The notes under the pieces: model-generated
Databases searched by the model: none
Seen by the model: only the letters and a program-made list of their open reading frames with translations
Told to the model about the DNA's origin: nothing
Shown: piece after piece, positions 27,700 to 37,077 of the stretch
How positions within the stretch are numbered: position 1 is the first letter of the stretch
How the letters are laid out: every line of letters begins with the position of its first letter
Position numbers and translations under genes: made by a program
Assembly (NCBI RefSeq): GCF_000935025.1
Contig: NZ_CP010836.1
Coordinates: 1,364,001-1,428,000, forward strand
Source of the DNA: Sphingomonas hengshuiensis
GTDB taxonomy: Bacteria > Pseudomonadota > Alphaproteobacteria > Sphingomonadales > Sphingomonadaceae
DNA length: 64,000 bases
Direction of reading: 5' to 3'

Positions 27700-28218
27700 A
27701 TGCGCCTGACCCTGCTCGCCGCCATCGCCTTTGCGTTCCCGTTCTTCGCCGATGCGCCGGCAGCAGCCCAGGATCGCGAGCCCTGTCCCGCCGACCTGAT
27801 CTGCGCCAGCGCCCCCGCCACGGTGATGGCGGCGCTCGAGAAAGCGGGGCTCAAGCCCGAATTGTCGACCGACAAGACCGGCGACCCGCTGATCGCCAGC
27901 GAAGAGGCGGCCTATCGCTTCGAAGTCAGCTTCTATGGCTGCGAGAAGAACGAGGATTGCGATTCGCTGCGGTTCGAAGTGCAGTTCCAGAAGGAGGATA
28001 ACGGCACGATCGCGCTCGCGAACAAATGGAACGCCAATCATCGCTTCATCCAGGCGTCGGTGAAGGACGATGGCCGCTTCGTCATGGCCTATGACCTCGG
28101 CACGATCGGCGGCATCAACGCCCGCAATTTCCAGGACTCGGTCGATTGGTGGACGTCGATGCTGGCCGAGGCGGGCAAGTTCTTCGAGGCTGAAGTCGGC
28201 GCGAAACCGGCGGCTTAG
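27700..28218 (+). CDS. Exported YbjN-domain protein
   Basis: 172 aa with a signal peptide (MRLTLLAAIAFAFPFFADAP, cleavage near AAA-QDRE) and a YbjN-like fold: ATVMAALEKAGLKPEL, then KWNANHRFIQASVKDDGRFV, a pattern of type III secretion chaperone-like proteins. Two Cys pairs may form disulphides. Function unknown. GGGAG precedes ATG 27700. Confidence 0.75.
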   Translation: MRLTLLAAIAFAFPFFADAPAAAQDREPCPADLICASAPATVMAALEKAGLKPELSTDKTGDPLIASEEAAYRFEVSFYGCEKNEDCDSLRFEVQFQKEDNGTIALANKWNANHRFIQASVKDDGRFVMAYDLGTIGGINARNFQDSVDWWTSMLAEAGKFFEAEVGAKPAA

Positions 28219-28224
28219 CGGCGG

Positions 28225-28752
28225 CTACCGCTCCAGCAGTCGCGGCATCAACTCGACGAAGTTGCACGGCTTGTGGCGAATATCCAATTGCGTCGCGAGG
28301 ATGCCGTCCCAGGCGTCGGTCACTGCCCCGGTCGACCCCGGCAGCGCGAAGATATAGGTTCCCCGCGCCACCCCCGCGGTCGCGCGCGACTGGATCGTCG
28401 AGGTGCCGATCGTCTGGTAGCTCAGCCAGCGGAACAGCTCGCCGAAGCCCGGTATTTCCTTGTCCCACACCCGCGCCAGCGCCTCGGGCGTGACGTCGCG
28501 TCCGGTCACCCCGGTGCCGCCGGTGGTCAGGATGCAGTCGACCTGGGGATCATCGATCCAGCCGTTCAGCGCCGCGACGATCGCCTCCGGATCGTCGCGC
28601 ACGATCGCCCGCGCCGCGAGTTCGTGCCCCGCGCCGGTCAGCCGTTCGACCAGCCGGTCGCCCGATCGATCCTCCGCCAGCGTCCGCGTGTCCGAAACCG
28701 TAAGCACCGCGATCCGCACCGCGCGGAACGCGATGGTCGTATCAATGGCCAC
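28225..28752 (-). CDS. moaB: Molybdenum cofactor biosynthesis protein MoaB
   Basis: 175-aa MoaB/Mog-type protein that adenylates or handles molybdopterin on the way to molybdenum cofactor. Visible: [20 protein letters not shown], the MPT-binding [16 protein letters not shown] and [17 protein letters not shown]. The start is a GTG at 28752, overlapping the end of the lytic transglycosylase gene by 11 bases. The three genes UDG-like, slt and moaB overlap in turn and look like one operon. Confidence 0.9.
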   Translation of the reverse strand: MAIDTTIAFRAVRIAVLTVSDTRTLAEDRSGDRLVERLTGAGHELAARAIVRDDPEAIVAALNGWIDDPQVDCILTTGGTGVTGRDVTPEALARVWDKEIPGFGELFRWLSYQTIGTSTIQSRATAGVARGTYIFALPGSTGAVTDAWDGILATQLDIRHKPCNFVELMPRLLER

Positions 28753-30544
28753 CGCCGGGCGACCCCGCGACTTGCGCCTGTGACAGCGCACGCCCGCCCA
28801 TCCGCACCGACTTCGCGCCGGGCAGCCCCGGGAATTTGGGCCACATCCCCTGCGCCAGCGCCTCGCGGCTGTCGGACTTGCGACCGTCCTGGCCCTCATA
28901 CATCCAGTAATTGCGCAGCACGGTCATCACATAGCCGCGCGTCTCCCAATAGGGGATGCTCTCGATATAGAGCAGCGGGTCGCCATTATCCTTGCTCAGC
29001 GCGTTCCACGCCTGCACCGGCGTCGGCCCGGCGTTGTACGCCGCAATCACCTTGGGCAGCAGCCCGCCGGTAAAGGGCTGGTCGCGCAATTGCTCGAGAT
29101 AGGACTGACCGATCTCCATATTGACGGAGGGCTTGGTCAGGTCGGACGCGGCATAGGTCACGCCGCGGCGGCGGCCCACGTCGATCGCGGCGCCGCTCTT
29201 GACCTGCATCAGCCCCATCGCCCCTGCCGCGCTGCGGATTTCGGCGTTGAAGCGCGATTCCTGGAGCGTGTGCGCGAACACCAGCGCCTTGTCGACGCGC
29301 CATCCGCCCGCGGGGGTCCAGTTGGGCGAGGGGTAGCGCGCCTGCATCAGCGGGTGCGCGCCCGCCGGGCCATTGTGCGACAGCCACAGCTGCGTCGAGG
29401 CGAGATTGAACCGCCCCGCCAGCCGCGACAGCGCGCCATGCTCGCCGGGGTTGCAGAATTTGGCCTGGTGGCGGAGGACTTCGTCGGCAAGGCCCGTCTC
29501 GCCGATCTCGATCAGCGCTGCGGCGACGCGGACATTGGGGCGGCGTTCCAGCGCGGCCCAGTCGCCCGCGACGAAGCGCTCGCCCTTGCCGGGCTTGTCC
29601 TCGATCGCGAGCGCGGCGCGCGCGAGCAGCCCGTAAAAGGTCTCGTTATATTGCGACGCCGCCTTCAGCTTGGCCGCGATCCGGTCGGGGCGGCCGCATG
29701 CCATGTCGGCGCGCGATCCCCAATATAGCCCGGCGGAGCGGAGTTCGGTATCGGTGGCGCGTGTCGCGACGCGCTCGAATGCCGCGCCCGCTTCCCGGCA
29801 ATCCTGCTGGCGCCATGCCGCGAGCCCCGCGACCCAATCGGCCTGCGGTGCCCAATCGCCCATTCCGGACTGCGCGCGGGCTGCCATCCGCCGCGCATTG
29901 GCGTCGTCGCCGGCCACGTAGTAAATCCACGCGACCTTTTGCTGCCACTCGGTCAGCGCCTCGGGCGTCAGGTCTGCGGAGAATTTGTCGACCACCGCCT
30001 CGGCCTGGACGCCGTCATCGGCCTTGACGAAGGGCTGGATCGCCAGCGCGATCTCGGTCGCGGCGGTATCGCTCTTGATCGATCGTGCGCGCTGGCGGAC
30101 GGGGGCGCCGTCGAACCACATCAGCCGCTGCGCCTGGGGCAGCGCGGGCAGGTCCATCGCGCCGCGCGCCTTGGCCATGCGGGCAAGCTGTTCCGCCATC
30201 GGCAGTTCGGGCGCCTCGGCCAGCAGCGCGAGGATCGGCGCCAGCTCGACCTTGGGCGATCCCTTGGCCGTGTACAGCTCGGCGCGGGCAATCGCGTGGA
30301 GCGGTCCCGGCTTCATCGAATCGAGCTGGAGCTGGGCATCGGTCCATTTGCCCGCGCGGATCGCGGCAAAGACCGTGCGATATCCGGTACGCTGGTCGGC
30401 ATCGAGCTGGTCGGGGATGCCGTCGCCGTCGCGCACCGGCGCGGGTGGGGCGAGGACCGTGTTGCCCGCCGCGTCGCGATCATCGGCATGCGCCGCCACC
30501 GGCATCGCGATCATCGTCGCGGCAATCAGAAATCGCATGGTCAC
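28742..30544 (-). CDS. Soluble lytic murein transglycosylase
   Basis: 600-aa exported enzyme cleaving peptidoglycan glycan strands with 1,6-anhydro product. Signal peptide [20 protein letters not shown]; a long helical superhelix in the middle; a C-terminal SLT domain with the catalytic Glu in [20 protein letters not shown] (about residue 430) and [10 protein letters not shown]. The start is a GTG at 30544 overlapping the upstream stop (GTGA); an ATG two codons later is an alternative. Confidence 0.9.
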   Translation of the reverse strand: MTMRFLIAATMIAMPVAAHADDRDAAGNTVLAPPAPVRDGDGIPDQLDADQRTGYRTVFAAIRAGKWTDAQLQLDSMKPGPLHAIARAELYTAKGSPKVELAPILALLAEAPELPMAEQLARMAKARGAMDLPALPQAQRLMWFDGAPVRQRARSIKSDTAATEIALAIQPFVKADDGVQAEAVVDKFSADLTPEALTEWQQKVAWIYYVAGDDANARRMAARAQSGMGDWAPQADWVAGLAAWRQQDCREAGAAFERVATRATDTELRSAGLYWGSRADMACGRPDRIAAKLKAASQYNETFYGLLARAALAIEDKPGKGERFVAGDWAALERRPNVRVAAALIEIGETGLADEVLRHQAKFCNPGEHGALSRLAGRFNLASTQLWLSHNGPAGAHPLMQARYPSPNWTPAGGWRVDKALVFAHTLQESRFNAEIRSAAGAMGLMQVKSGAAIDVGRRRGVTYAASDLTKPSVNMEIGQSYLEQLRDQPFTGGLLPKVIAAYNAGPTPVQAWNALSKDNGDPLLYIESIPYWETRGYVMTVLRNYWMYEGQDGRKSDSREALAQGMWPKFPGLPGAKSVRMGGRALSQAQVAGSPGGGH

Positions 30545-31266
30545 GTGCTCGGTCCCCGATGCAATAGCTGCAGATGTTTCCAGACTTCGGCCTTGATGGC
30601 GGGTCGCTCCAGCATGAAACGGGGGTGATAGGTCGCCACCGTTGCGGTGTTTCCGCCAAATTCCTTAATGTCGTGTATACGGTTAGCGGCACCTGAACCA
30701 GCCGTTTCGCTCAGCACCCCCGCCGCGGACTGGCCGAGCAGCAGCAGCTTGCGCGGTGCCAGTAAACTCAGGTGATGCCGCAGGAGTTCGCCCAGCCGCG
30801 CCGCCTCGTCAGGCGGGATGCGCGCGGCGACGGGGCGCGCCGTCGCGATCGCGGCGAGATACACCGACTCGCGCGACAGACCGAGCGCGGCGAGCATCCG
30901 ATCGAGCAGCCGCCCCTCGGGGCCTGTCATCAGCCGGTCGCTATCCTCGCTTTCGGGAATATCGGTGATCACCACCCATTCGGCGTCGATGGGTCCCGAC
31001 GGGCCGACCCGCGGCGCCATCCACGCGGTCTCGGGCGCGGCGTCGCTCAGCCGCCACGCGACGAAGGCCTCCAGCGTATCGGGCAGCACTTCGGGTGCCG
31101 GTGCCGCTACGGCAGCCGGTGCCGTCTCGGACCCGATCCGGGGCGCGACGACGGCCAGCCAGTCGCGCGGATCGTCGTCGACCAGCGTGTCGACGCCGGC
31201 GTCGCGCCACCATTCCAGTGCGCTCGCGATGCTGTTCTGCCAGTCCTGAACCGGTTGCGCCCCCAT
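30541..31266 (-). CDS. Uracil-DNA glycosylase-fold protein lacking Fe-S cysteines
   Basis: 241 aa. The C-terminal part has the UDG superfamily layout: LLLGQSAAGVLSETAG and the second motif TYHPRFMLERPAIKAEVWKHL. The first catalytic motif, normally GEAPGxxED, reads TDIPESEDSDRLMTGPEG. There is not one cysteine, while family 4/5 enzymes need four for a 4Fe-4S cluster. It may be a divergent glycosylase or a non-catalytic relative. ATG 31266 is chosen; a TTG at 31302 is in frame. Confidence 0.75.
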   Translation of the reverse strand: MGAQPVQDWQNSIASALEWWRDAGVDTLVDDDPRDWLAVVAPRIGSETAPAAVAAPAPEVLPDTLEAFVAWRLSDAAPETAWMAPRVGPSGPIDAEWVVITDIPESEDSDRLMTGPEGRLLDRMLAALGLSRESVYLAAIATARPVAARIPPDEAARLGELLRHHLSLLAPRKLLLLGQSAAGVLSETAGSGAANRIHDIKEFGGNTATVATYHPRFMLERPAIKAEVWKHLQLLHRGPST

Positions 31267-31394
31267 GCGTTCGCTTTGAATCCCTGTTGACGGCGCGGTC
31301 AATCTACCTTCATCGGCGGGGGGACAGGACGTGGCGGATGCGCGACGACGAGCGCGGCGCGGCGTCCCGAATGGAGAAACGGCAGGGGATTGCT

Positions 31395-33050
31395 ATGAGC
31401 GAGCGCGAGTCGATGCCTTATGACGTCGTCATCGTCGGCGCCGGGCCGGCGGGACTATCGGCGGCGATCCGTCTGAAACAGCTGGCGAACGATGCCGGTG
31501 CCGAGCTGTCGGTCTGCATCCTCGAAAAGGGGTCGGAGGTCGGGGCGCATATCCTGTCGGGCGCCGTCGTCGATCCGCGCGCGCTCGACGAATTGCTGCC
31601 CGACTGGCGCGACGGCGATTGCCCGCTGGCGCGCACCCCGGTGACTGAGAACCATCATTGGGTGCTGACCGAAAAGGGCAAGTCGTCCTTCCCCGAATTC
31701 ATCACGCCGCCCTTCCTGCACAACAAGGGCACCTATACCGGCAGCCTGGGCAATCTGTGCCGCTGGCTGGCGGGCAAGGCCGAGGAACTGGGCGTCGAGA
31801 TCTTCCCCGGCTTCGCGGCGGCGGAGATCCTGTACAACGAGGATGGCTCGGTAAAGGGCGTCGCCACCGGCGACATGGGCGTCGCGCGCGACGGCAGCCA
31901 CAAGCCCGATTACGCCCCCGGCCTCGAACTACACGCCAAATACACGTTCTTCGGCGAGGGCGTGCGCGGGCATTTGTCGAAACAGCTCCAGCGCCAGTTC
32001 GATCTGTGCCGCGATGCCGATCCGCAGGTCTATGGGCTGGGGGTCAAGGAATTGTGGGACATCGATCCGGCGAAGCATGTGCCGGGCAGGGTGATCCACA
32101 CCCAGGGCTGGCCGCTCAAGGATGGCGAGGCCAATGGCGGCGGGTTCCTCTATCACCAGGCCGATGGCCAGGTCGCGCTCGGCTTCGTGACATGGCTCAA
32201 CTACAAGAACCCCTATCTCTCGCCCTTCCAGGAAATGCAGCGCTGGAAGACGCACCCCGCGATCGCCGAGATATTGGAGGGCGCCAAGCGCGTCTCCTAC
32301 GGCGCGCGCGCGATCAGCGACGGCGGGTGGCAGTCGGTGCCCAAGCTGGTGATGCCCGGCGCGGCGCTGCTAGGCGATACCGCGGGCTTCCTCAACGTGC
32401 CGCGGATCAAGGGCACGCATACCGCGATGAAATCGGGGATGATGGCCGCCGAGGCCGCGTTCGCGGCGGTACAGGCGGGGCGCGGCGGCGACGAGCTGAC
32501 GGCCTATCCGGAGGCCTATGAGGCGAGCTGGGTGTATAAGGAGCTGCGCGGCGTCCGCAACGTCGTGCCCTTGGTCAAGAAGTTCGGCGATACCTGGGGC
32601 ACCGTGTTTTCGGGCATCGCGATGTGGATGGAGCTGATCGGGCTGCGCTGGCCCTTCACGATGAAGCACCATCCCGATCACGAAAGCCTGTGGCACGCCA
32701 GCGCCGCGCAGAAGATCGACTATCCCAAGCCCGACGGCGTGCTCACCTTCGACCGGCTCTCCTCGGTGTTCGTGTCGAACACCAATCATGAGGAGGACCA
32801 GCCGGTCCATCTGACGCTCAAGGACCCCGACATCCCGATCGGCTATAACCTGCCGGTCTATGCCGAGCCTGCGCAGCGTTACTGCCCCGCCGGGGTGTAT
32901 GAGGTGGTGGGCGAGGGCGAGGATCTGCGCTTCCAGATCAACGCCCAGAATTGCGTCCACTGCAAGACCTGCGACATCAAGGACCCGACCCAGAACATCA
33001 ACTGGGTGGTTCCGGAAGGCGGGGGCGGTCCCAATTATCCGAACATGTAG
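31395..33050 (+). CDS. Electron-transfer flavoprotein--ubiquinone oxidoreductase
   Basis: 551-aa membrane-associated flavoprotein that passes electrons from ETF (fatty-acid and amino-acid oxidation) to ubiquinone. FAD-binding GAGPAGLSAAIRL is at residues 16-28, then GSEVGAHILSGAVVDP. The C-terminal 4Fe-4S ligands are in YCPAGVYEV and NCVHCKTCDIKDPTQNINW. AGGGGA precedes ATG 31395; the frame stays open upstream but without similarity. Confidence 0.95.
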   Translation: MSERESMPYDVVIVGAGPAGLSAAIRLKQLANDAGAELSVCILEKGSEVGAHILSGAVVDPRALDELLPDWRDGDCPLARTPVTENHHWVLTEKGKSSFPEFITPPFLHNKGTYTGSLGNLCRWLAGKAEELGVEIFPGFAAAEILYNEDGSVKGVATGDMGVARDGSHKPDYAPGLELHAKYTFFGEGVRGHLSKQLQRQFDLCRDADPQVYGLGVKELWDIDPAKHVPGRVIHTQGWPLKDGEANGGGFLYHQADGQVALGFVTWLNYKNPYLSPFQEMQRWKTHPAIAEILEGAKRVSYGARAISDGGWQSVPKLVMPGAALLGDTAGFLNVPRIKGTHTAMKSGMMAAEAAFAAVQAGRGGDELTAYPEAYEASWVYKELRGVRNVVPLVKKFGDTWGTVFSGIAMWMELIGLRWPFTMKHHPDHESLWHASAAQKIDYPKPDGVLTFDRLSSVFVSNTNHEEDQPVHLTLKDPDIPIGYNLPVYAEPAQRYCPAGVYEVVGEGEDLRFQINAQNCVHCKTCDIKDPTQNINWVVPEGGGGPNYPNM

Positions 33051-33051
33051 C

Positions 33052-34638
33052 TTGCTCGCGGCGATCGCGCTGGCGCTGCCCGTCGCGGCGCAGGAGCGCC
33101 CGCCGGTTGCGGGCGATCCTGCCGCCTATGTCCGCGCCCGCGCCGCCGATGCCGATGGCGCGCCGGAACGGGCCGGGATCGGCTATGCCCGCGCGCTCGC
33201 GGCGGCGCCTGACGACGCGAAGATCGCGCAGCGCGCCTATCGCCAGGCGCTCGCGGTCGGCGACTATAGCCTCGCCAGCCGCGCTGCGGCGATATTGGTC
33301 AAGGCGGGGGTCGCGCCCCCCGATACCGATCTGCTCGCGCTCGCGATGGCGCTTCGTCAGGGCGACGCCGCCTCGGCGCAGATCGCGGTCAACCGCCTCG
33401 GACGCGGCCCGCTCGATTTCCTCGCGCCTGCGCTCGGCGCATGGCTGGCGCACGATCGGGGGGCGAGCGGCGTCGCCTATCTGGACGCGCAGTCCGGCAA
33501 TGCGCTCGCGCGGCGCTATAATGCCCGCCACCGCGCGCTGCTGCTGATCGCGGAGCGCCGCCTGGGCGAGGCGATGACCGATCTCGCGCTGTTGCTTGGG
33601 ACCGGCGATGCCGAGCCCGATCTGCGGATCGACGCCGCGCTGCTTTTCGACCGCGTCGGTGAGGGCCGCGCGGCAAAGCGGCTGCTCGCGCAGGCGGGCA
33701 CCGACCCGCGCGTCCTCGCGAAACGCCGGGGCAAGGTCGATGCGGCATTCGGCACGGCGCGGCTGTTCCTCGGCCTCGCCGCCGATCTTTCGACCGATGA
33801 GATGGGGCCGCTGGTGGTGCTGCTTACCCGCGCGGCGCTGCTGCTCGATCCGGGCGACGATCGCGCGCGGCTGTATCTGGCGGAGGCGCTGTCGGTCGAG
33901 GGCGCGACTCAGCCCGCGCTCGACGTGCTCGATGCCGTGGGCACGCGCGGCGGGTTCGCGCATGGCGCCGGCGTCGGGCGCGTCCAGGTGCTGCGCCGCG
34001 CGGGGCGCGATGCCGACGCGCTGGCGCTGGCGGCGAGGCTTTCGGACGAACGCACCGCGAGCAGCAGCGACGCCGAAACCTATGGCGACCTGCTCGCCGA
34101 GGAGTCGCGGTTCGCCGACGCCGCCAATGCCTATCGCACCGCGCTCGACCGCGACGGCGCTCCGGGCGAGTGGCGGCTATATTATCTGCTCGGCACTGCG
34201 CTCGATCGCGCCGGTCGTTGGGACGAAGCGCTGCCCGCGCTCCGACAGGCCACGGCGCTCGCCCCCGACGAGGCCGAGCCGCTCCACTATCTCGGCGACG
34301 CGCAGGTCCGTCGCGGCGAGAATGTCGCGGGCGCGCAGGCGCTGCTCGAACGCGCCGCCACCCTGAAGCCCGAGGATCCGGCAATCGCCGATTCGCTCGG
34401 CTGGTCCTATGTCCAGCGCGGCGACCTCGCGCGCGGGCTCCCGCTGATCGAAAAGGCCGCGCGGGGCGATCCCGCGGGAAGCCGCGTCAACGAGCATCTC
34501 GGCGATGCCTATTGGCGGCTCGGGCGGCGCTATGAGGCGCGCTATGCGTGGCGCGCGGCGGCGCTGTTCGCCGAGGCCGACGACGCCAGCCGGATCGCCG
34601 CCAAGCTGACCGATGGCCTCGCGCCGCAGTCCAACTGA
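33052..34638 (+). CDS. Exported TPR-repeat protein
   Basis: About 528 aa of tetratricopeptide-like helices. The clearest repeats are near the C-terminus (LGTALDRAGRWDEALPALRQ, then LGDAQVRRGENVAGAQALLE, then LGWSYVQRGDLARGLPLIEK). A hydrophobic start (LLAAIALALPVAAQ) looks like a signal peptide. The start codon is uncertain: the only usual candidate after the ETF-QO stop is TTG 33052, one base beyond it, without a good Shine-Dalgarno and with no positively charged n-region. The family is usually tied to outer-membrane or cellulose/EPS assembly, but no such partner is here. ispE follows with a one-base overlap. Confidence 0.75.
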   Translation: MLAAIALALPVAAQERPPVAGDPAAYVRARAADADGAPERAGIGYARALAAAPDDAKIAQRAYRQALAVGDYSLASRAAAILVKAGVAPPDTDLLALAMALRQGDAASAQIAVNRLGRGPLDFLAPALGAWLAHDRGASGVAYLDAQSGNALARRYNARHRALLLIAERRLGEAMTDLALLLGTGDAEPDLRIDAALLFDRVGEGRAAKRLLAQAGTDPRVLAKRRGKVDAAFGTARLFLGLAADLSTDEMGPLVVLLTRAALLLDPGDDRARLYLAEALSVEGATQPALDVLDAVGTRGGFAHGAGVGRVQVLRRAGRDADALALAARLSDERTASSSDAETYGDLLAEESRFADAANAYRTALDRDGAPGEWRLYYLLGTALDRAGRWDEALPALRQATALAPDEAEPLHYLGDAQVRRGENVAGAQALLERAATLKPEDPAIADSLGWSYVQRGDLARGLPLIEKAARGDPAGSRVNEHLGDAYWRLGRRYEARYAWRAAALFAEADDASRIAAKLTDGLAPQSN

Positions 34639-35459
34639 TGCCCACCGAAATTGCCCATGCCAAGCTCAACCTGGCGCTCCACGTCCGCGCGCGCCGCGCC
34701 GATGGCTATCACGAGCTGGAGACGCTGTTCGCCTTTGTCGAGGCGGGCGACGTCGTCACCGTCGATCCTGCCGCGACCGCCAGCTTCACGATCCACGGGC
34801 CGTTCGCCGCGCTGCTCGGGGGCGAGGGCGACAACCTCGTCACCCGCGCCGCCGCCGCCTTTGCCGCGCAGTTCGGCGGCGGCGCGCATGCGATCACGCT
34901 GGAGAAGAACCTGCCGGTCGCATCGGGCATCGGCGGGGGATCGGCGGATGCGGCGGCGACGTTGCGCGCGTTGGCGGGGCTCCACAATGTCGCGCTGGAC
35001 GATCCGGCGCTGTTCGCAATCGCCGACGCGCTGGGATCGGACGTCCCCGCCTGCCTGCTCGGCATCACCGCGCTGGGGCGGGGCAGGGGGGAGCAGCTTG
35101 CGGCGATTCCCGGCCTGCCCGGCATGGCGGCGGTGCTGGTCAATCCCGGAGTAGGGGTCTCCACCGCGCAGGTGTTTCGCGGCTGGGACGGCGTCGATCG
35201 CGGCCCGATCGGCACCGGCGCGCTGCTCGACATCGCCCGCGCGGGCCGCAACGACCTCGAGCCCCCCGCACGCGCCGTCGCGCCGGTAATAGCGGAGGTC
35301 GTCGCGGCGCTCGCGGCACAGCCCGGCGTGGCGCTGGCGCGCATGTCGGGCTCGGGCGCGACCTGCTTCGCGCTGTTCGAGGACGATGCGGCGGCGCAGG
35401 CCGCGGCGGCGGCGCTCTCGCGGCCCGGCTGGTGGAGCATCGCGACGCGGCTGATCTGA
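34638..35459 (+). CDS. ispE: 4-diphosphocytidyl-2-C-methyl-D-erythritol kinase
   Basis: GHMP kinase of the MEP isoprenoid pathway. 273 aa. It begins EIAHAKLNLALHVRARRADG (substrate site) and has the ATP-binding PVASGIGGGSADAAATLRAL. A third GHMP motif, ARMSGSGATCFALF, is near the C-terminus. ATG 34638 overlaps the TPR stop (TGATG), so translation is probably coupled. Confidence 0.95.
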   Translation: MPTEIAHAKLNLALHVRARRADGYHELETLFAFVEAGDVVTVDPAATASFTIHGPFAALLGGEGDNLVTRAAAAFAAQFGGGAHAITLEKNLPVASGIGGGSADAAATLRALAGLHNVALDDPALFAIADALGSDVPACLLGITALGRGRGEQLAAIPGLPGMAAVLVNPGVGVSTAQVFRGWDGVDRGPIGTGALLDIARAGRNDLEPPARAVAPVIAEVVAALAAQPGVALARMSGSGATCFALFEDDAAAQAAAAALSRPGWWSIATRLI

Positions 35460-35615
35460 GCTTAACCAGCTTTCGCAACGCTTCGTTGGCGCTCTCACAC
35501 TACATCGAACGACAGCGGATCAGACGTCGGCCGCGAATCGTCCGCCGGTGGCCCGGGCTTCGGCCCGCGCCATCTGGCCGGTGACAGCGGCGCCCGGCTG
35601 GGGCAGAGCAGCGTC

Positions 35616-36341
35616 ATGATCACAGTCACGCGCGAAGGCCCCATCGCCACCATCGCCCTGGCGCGCCCCGACGCCAGAAACGCCCTGCCCATCGCCGCCT
35701 GGGACGCGCTTGCCGATGCCGCCCGGCAGGCGGAGGGCGCCCGCGTCGTCATCCTGCGCTCGGACGTCCCCGGCATCTTCTCCGCAGGCGCCGATGTCCG
35801 CGAGTTCGAGCAACTCCGCACCGATCCCGCACTCCGCCCGCGCTTCCGCCTCGCGATGCGCGGCGCGATCGATGCCCTCGCCGCACTGCCGATGCCGGTG
35901 ATCGCCGCAGTCGATGGTGGCTGTTTCGGCGCCGCCGTCGCGCTGGTGCTCGCCGCCGATATCCGCATCGCGGGCGACCGCGCAGTCTTCGCGACCACCC
36001 CCGCGCGGCTCGGGCTCGGCTATCCGCAGGAGGATGTCGCGCGGCTCGCGGCGCAGGTCGGCACCGGCATCGCCTCGCTGATGCTCTTCACCGGCGATCA
36101 TCTCGTCCCGGACGAAGCCAAGCGCGTCGGGCTGGTCGAGCTCCGCGCCAAGGACGCCGGCAAGACCGCGCAGGGCCTCGCCGCCAACATCGCCGAGAAT
36201 GCGCCGGGCGCCGTCGCGCTGCTCAAGGCGACGCTCAACGGGCAGGGCAGCGACGCGGCGTTCGACGACGCGTTCGGCGGCGCCGAGTTCGCCGAAGGCC
36301 TCGCCGCCTTCGCCGCGCGCCGCAAGGCAGTCTATCGATGA
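35616..36341 (+). CDS. Enoyl-CoA hydratase/isomerase family protein
   Basis: 241-aa crotonase-fold protein. Oxyanion-hole segments are VPGIFSAGADVREFEQL (about residue 55) and AVDGGCFGAAVALVLAADIR (about residue 97). The second catalytic loop reads LGLGYPQEDVARLAAQVG, without the GGT of classical hydratases, so the exact reaction (hydratase, isomerase or other) is open. It overlaps the next gene (ATGA). About 155 bases separate it from ispE, in which I see no gene. Confidence 0.85.
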   Translation: MITVTREGPIATIALARPDARNALPIAAWDALADAARQAEGARVVILRSDVPGIFSAGADVREFEQLRTDPALRPRFRLAMRGAIDALAALPMPVIAAVDGGCFGAAVALVLAADIRIAGDRAVFATTPARLGLGYPQEDVARLAAQVGTGIASLMLFTGDHLVPDEAKRVGLVELRAKDAGKTAQGLAANIAENAPGAVALLKATLNGQGSDAAFDDAFGGAEFAEGLAAFAARRKAVYR

Positions 36342-37045
36342 GCGCCGAGTGGATCGAGGGCAGCGCCCGCGACCTGTTGCTGCTGTGCGACCATGCCTCG
36401 AACGCCGTGCCCGCCGATATCGATCTCGGCATCGCCCCGGCGCTGCTCGACCTGCACATCGGAGTCGATATCGGCGCGGCCCCCGTCACCCGCAGCCTCG
36501 CCGCCGCGCTAGACGCCCCCGCGATCCTCGCCACCGTGTCGCGGCTGGTGATCGATCTCCACCGCGAGCCCGATCATCCCGGCCTCATCCCGCGCCATAG
36601 CGACGGCCACGCCATCCCCGGCAACGAGACCGCCGATCGCGCCGCGCGCATCGCCCGCTTCCACGCGCCCTATCACCGCCTGCTCCGCCACCAGATCCGC
36701 GCCCGGCGCCCGCGGCTGATCCTGTCGATCCACAGCTTCACCCCGCGGCTGGAACAGGGCGGGGAGGACCGCCCCTGGGAAGTCGGCGTCCTCTACAACC
36801 GCGACACCCGCGCCGCACGCCCGGCGGTCGCCTTTCTGCGCGACTCGGGGTTGGTCACCGGCGACAACGCGCCCTATTCGGGGCGCCTGCTCAACGCGAC
36901 GCTCAATCGCCATGCCGAGGCGAACGGCATCCCCTCGGTCGCGATCGAAATCCGCAACGATCTGATCCGCGAGCCCGCGGGCGTCGCGCGCTGGACCCGG
37001 ATCCTCGCCGACCTCGCAAAAAATCTGCGCAATAGTCTTGCGTAA
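36338..37045 (+). CDS. N-formylglutamate amidohydrolase family protein
   Basis: 235-aa zinc hydrolase of the HutG/FGase type, which releases formate from N-formylglutamate in histidine breakdown. Visible: [44 protein letters not shown] and VGVLYNRD. No hut genes are nearby, so a different N-formyl or related substrate is possible. Its ATG overlaps the upstream stop. Confidence 0.87.
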   Translation: MSAEWIEGSARDLLLLCDHASNAVPADIDLGIAPALLDLHIGVDIGAAPVTRSLAAALDAPAILATVSRLVIDLHREPDHPGLIPRHSDGHAIPGNETADRAARIARFHAPYHRLLRHQIRARRPRLILSIHSFTPRLEQGGEDRPWEVGVLYNRDTRAARPAVAFLRDSGLVTGDNAPYSGRLLNATLNRHAEANGIPSVAIEIRNDLIREPAGVARWTRILADLAKNLRNSLA

Positions 37046-37061
37046 ATCGTCCGATTTGCGC
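37040..37061. promoter_or_regulatory. Dyad between amidohydrolase and ilvD
   Basis: GCGTAAATCG (37040-37049), two bases, CGATTTGCGC (37052-37061), one mismatch. It overlaps the upstream stop codon and ends 16 bases before the ilvD start, so it could be an operator or attenuating hairpin. Confidence 0.4.
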
Positions 37062-37077
37062 AATGGCCTGTCGCATC

